Source of the DNA: Sansalvadorimonas sp965221135
GTDB lineage: Bacteria; Pseudomonadota; Gammaproteobacteria; Pseudomonadales; Endozoicomonadaceae
DNA length: 64,000 nucleotides
Assembly: GCA_965221135.1 (NCBI GenBank)
Contig: CBDCRZ010000100.1
Span: 1,178,001-1,242,000 of the forward strand
Reading direction: 5' to 3'
Position numbers and translations under genes: made by a program. Of the stretch, positions 61,137 through 64,000 are shown one piece after another (positions within the stretch are counted from its first letter, which is position 1; every line of letters begins with the position of its first letter). The notes under the pieces were generated by a model. That model was not told the DNA's origin and searched no databases. It saw nothing but the letters and a program-made list of their open reading frames with translations.

Positions 61137-63971
61137 ATGATAGAAAAACTCCAATTCCCGGGACGGGTGCGTTTCCAGAAACGCTTTATTGTTTTGGCAC
61201 TGGGCAGCATTCTGGCCTCTGGCTGCTCTTTTCTTGATAAGACTTCATCGTCAGCCTTTGCACCTCTGATGCCGGGCTCATCGGCCTCCTCACAGGTGCT
61301 GCCGGAAGTCACTATTCCTTATGAAACATTCACGCTGGATAACGGCCTGACGGTCATCGTCAATCAAGACCGTAAAGCGCCTATCGTTGCCGTGAATATC
61401 TGGTACAAGGTCGGCTCCAAAGATGAAAGTCTGGGCACCCGAGGCTTTGCCCACCTGTTTGAGCACCTGATGTTCCAGGGGTCCGACAATTATAAAGGTG
61501 AGTTCTTCACTCCCTTTAAAGAAGCCGGCGCCACCGACCAGAATGGCACTACAAGCAGTGACCGCACCAACTACTTCCAGACTGTGCCTGCTCCGGCGCT
61601 GGATATGGCACTGTGGATGGAGTCCGACCGTATGGGTCACTTCCTGAACTCCATCAGTCAGGAGAAACTCGATGAACAGCGCAACGTCGTGAAGAACGAA
61701 AAGCGCCAGGGTGAAAACCGCCCTTACGGCAAAGTGCGTGAGCGTTTGTCATCACAAACCTTCCCCGACGGCCACCCTTATTCCTGGCCAACCATCGGTT
61801 ATATGGAAGATCTGGACGCTGCCACCGTTGACACGGTTAAGGACTGGTTCAAAACCTATTACGGACCTTCCAATGCGGTACTGGTGCTGTCTGGCGATAT
61901 AGATGTTGCCACCGCCCGCAAAAAGGCAGAAAAGTACTTTGGTGATATTCCTGCCGGCCAGCCTCTCGACAAGCTCGACGCCTGGGTGGCCAAGCGCACC
62001 GAAACCAAACGCGACACCATGCAGGACCGTGTACCCCAGGCCATTATCCTGAAGGTCTGGAACGTGGCACAAACCGGCACCAAAGATGCCGAGTACCTGT
62101 CACTGGCTACAGATGTACTGGGTGGCGGCAAGAACAGCCGCCTCTACAAGCGCCTGGTACTGAAAGACAAGCTGGCTACGGATGTTGGTGCTTACATCTA
62201 CGACCGTATTCTCGCGGGCCAGGTGACCATTTCCGCAGATGCCCGCTCCGGTGTACCTCTGGATAAAATCGAAAAGGCCATTGATGAAGAGCTGGCCAAA
62301 TTTATTAAAGAAGGCCCGACCAAAGAAGAGCTGAAACGTATCCGCTTCAGTCAGGCCGCAGGCTTTGTACGTGGCACGGAAAGAGTGGGTGGTTTTGGCG
62401 GCAAGTCCGACATTCTTGCCCGTGGTGAGGTCTACAACAACGACCCCGGCTTCTATAAGCAAAGCTTTGCCACCATGAAAGCCGCTACTCCGGAAGACAT
62501 TCGCAAGAGTTCCGAGAAATGGCTGAGCAGTGGTGACTATGTACTGGAAGTCACACCTTTCCCTGACTACACCCATGCGAAAAAAGGTGCAGACCGCAGC
62601 AAGGTTCCCGCAGCCGGTGAGCTTGTGAAAGTGAACCTGCCGGAGCTTCAGCGTACCACCCTGCCTAATGGTTTGAAGGTTGTGCTGGCCAGCCGCCCTC
62701 AAACACCTGTCGTACAGATGGAAATGCAGTTCAATGCCGGTCTGTCTGCCCGTAATGGCAAACCCGGCCTGCCCGGTCTTACCATGGCTATGCTCGATGA
62801 AGGCACCACCAGCCGGGACAACCTGACGATTGCCTCTGATCTGGAAAACATCGGCTCCAGCCTGAGTGTGGGAAATGATCTGGACGCCTCCAGCCTCTAT
62901 CTGAACACCCTGACCGTCAGCCTTGATCCATCACTGGATGTACTGGCAGACGTACTGATGAACCCTACCTTTGAAGAGGATGACCTGCAGCGGGTACGCA
63001 GTAACCTGATGGATGGCATTCGTCAGGAGAAAGCGTCTCCCAGCAGTATTATCGGACGGGTGTTGCCTAACCTGCTCTACGGCCCGAACCATGCCTACAA
63101 CACTCCCTGGAGCGGTTCCGGTACCACCAGCTCTCTGGAAAACATCCACCGGGAAGACATGGTGAACTTCTGGAAAACCTGGCTGCGCCCTGACAATGCC
63201 ACTCTGATTGTTACCGGCGACACCACCATGGAACAGCTGTTACCCAAACTGAACAAGGCGTTTGCAGATTGGGAAGCACCGGCCACTCCTCTGCCTGAAA
63301 AAACCATTGCCAGGGTAAAGAATCAGGACAAAGCACGGGTCTTCCTGGTGGATTACCCTGGTGCAGGCCAGTCTGTGATTGTTGGCAGCCAGCTGGTGAT
63401 GCCAAGCAAAAACCCTGACACCCTGCCGTTCAACCTGATGAACGACATTATTGCCGGAGGCGGTTTCAGTGCCCGTATTTTCCTCAACCTGCGGGAAGAC
63501 AAAGGCTGGGCTTATGGTGCGCAAAGCTATGCCAAGAGTGCTGTGGGTCAGCGTCCTTACCTGGTGAGTTCTTCAGTACAGGCTGATAAAACCGGGCCAG
63601 CAGTAGCGGAAATTCTGAATGAGTATCATCAGTTCCTCGGCAGCAAGCCTGCTTCAGAACAGGAAGTGGATATCATAAAGCGCAACCGCATCCGCACCCT
63701 GCCTGGCAGCTATGAGACGAACCGTGCCTTGTTAGGTTCTATCAGCAGTCTGGAAGAGTACAAGCTGCCTGAGGCTTACTTATACAACTATGGCCAACGG
63801 GTTGAGAGTGTTGACCGTGACAAGATCAACCGTATGGCGAAAACATACCTCAAGCCGGATGCCTTCACCTGGATCATTGCAGGGGATGTGAAAAAGATTC
63901 GCCCTCAAATTGAGAAGCTGAATCTTGGCAAGATCACTGTACTGGATAAAACCGGCAAGCCGGTGAAATAA
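61137..63971 (+). CDS. M16 zinc peptidase, two-domain lipoprotein
   Basis: I start at ATG 61137, which gives a signal peptide with lipobox (SILASGC, C30), so the ~944-residue protein is probably a lipoprotein in the periplasm. The inverted zinc motif H106-x-x-E109-H110 is in AHLFEHLMFQG. The downstream Glu lies in ERNVV-like KLDEQRNVVKNEKRQ. The second M16 half (from about residue 510, TTLPNGLKVVLASRPQTP) lacks the zinc site and ends with INRMAKTYLKPDAFTWIIAG, as in pitrilysin-type two-domain enzymes. It would degrade peptides in the envelope. Its gene is intact and core-like. An in-frame ATG at 61080 would bury the signal peptide. Confidence 0.92.
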   Translation: MIEKLQFPGRVRFQKRFIVLALGSILASGCSFLDKTSSSAFAPLMPGSSASSQVLPEVTIPYETFTLDNGLTVIVNQDRKAPIVAVNIWYKVGSKDESLGTRGFAHLFEHLMFQGSDNYKGEFFTPFKEAGATDQNGTTSSDRTNYFQTVPAPALDMALWMESDRMGHFLNSISQEKLDEQRNVVKNEKRQGENRPYGKVRERLSSQTFPDGHPYSWPTIGYMEDLDAATVDTVKDWFKTYYGPSNAVLVLSGDIDVATARKKAEKYFGDIPAGQPLDKLDAWVAKRTETKRDTMQDRVPQAIILKVWNVAQTGTKDAEYLSLATDVLGGGKNSRLYKRLVLKDKLATDVGAYIYDRILAGQVTISADARSGVPLDKIEKAIDEELAKFIKEGPTKEELKRIRFSQAAGFVRGTERVGGFGGKSDILARGEVYNNDPGFYKQSFATMKAATPEDIRKSSEKWLSSGDYVLEVTPFPDYTHAKKGADRSKVPAAGELVKVNLPELQRTTLPNGLKVVLASRPQTPVVQMEMQFNAGLSARNGKPGLPGLTMAMLDEGTTSRDNLTIASDLENIGSSLSVGNDLDASSLYLNTLTVSLDPSLDVLADVLMNPTFEEDDLQRVRSNLMDGIRQEKASPSSIIGRVLPNLLYGPNHAYNTPWSGSGTTSSLENIHREDMVNFWKTWLRPDNATLIVTGDTTMEQLLPKLNKAFADWEAPATPLPEKTIARVKNQDKARVFLVDYPGAGQSVIVGSQLVMPSKNPDTLPFNLMNDIIAGGGFSARIFLNLREDKGWAYGAQSYAKSAVGQRPYLVSSSVQADKTGPAVAEILNEYHQFLGSKPASEQEVDIIKRNRIRTLPGSYETNRALLGSISSLEEYKLPEAYLYNYGQRVESVDRDKINRMAKTYLKPDAFTWIIAGDVKKIRPQIEKLNLGKITVLDKTGKPVK

Positions 63972-64000
63972 ACTCAGTCTTCCCCTGACCAATAAAGCTT

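Overview
The window looks like a chromosome segment of a marine, animal-associated gammaproteobacterium, and Endozoicomonas or a close relative is my best guess. This rests on the mix of gammaproteobacterial housekeeping genes at both ends with a middle full of insertion-sequence debris and proteins that look aimed at a eukaryotic host. No rRNA, tRNA or species marker is present, so the taxon is inference.

Layout. Positions 1-1875 hold the end of a YejE/OppC-type peptide permease and its fused two-domain ATPase (YejF type). From about 2 to 28 kb the DNA is a mobile-element graveyard. It contains a frameshifted group II intron sitting at the terminal repeat of an IS66 element, two decayed IS4-family copies, a second IS66-like transposase, a cut transposase fragment, several small palindromic MITE-like repeats, and pseudogenes of ParB-like, methyltransferase and ankyrin types. 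Between them lie intact genes of uncertain function: an amidoligase-like protein, secreted proteins, an ankyrin-repeat protein and a secreted zinc-finger-like protein. From 28 to 41 kb are two paralogous proteins with a signal peptide, Ig/FN3-like ectodomain, Thr/Pro stalk, membrane helix and basic tail; a secreted beta-helix-like protein; a GNAT-like protein; an NTF2-like secreted protein; and a MACPF/perforin-like protein. From 41 to 60 kb comes a dense set of putative host-directed genes: three tandem paralogues, a signal-peptide-bearing Fic protein, a secreted RING/TRAF zinc-finger protein, a kinase-like pseudogene, a TraB/Tiki-like protein, a membrane-anchored RING-H2 protein and several low-complexity repeat proteins. 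Ordinary core genes (PAP2 phosphatase, HAD phosphatase, M16 protease) appear at 56.9-57.5 kb and from 60.3 kb to the end.

The most noteworthy signals are the Ig/FN3-like type I membrane pair, the two different RING-type proteins with a Fic enzyme within 7 kb, and the repeat families that link IS4 transposons to their short deletion derivatives. Many genes carry just one lesion (one frameshift or one in-frame stop), so decay appears recent, or some lesions are assembly errors at homopolymers.
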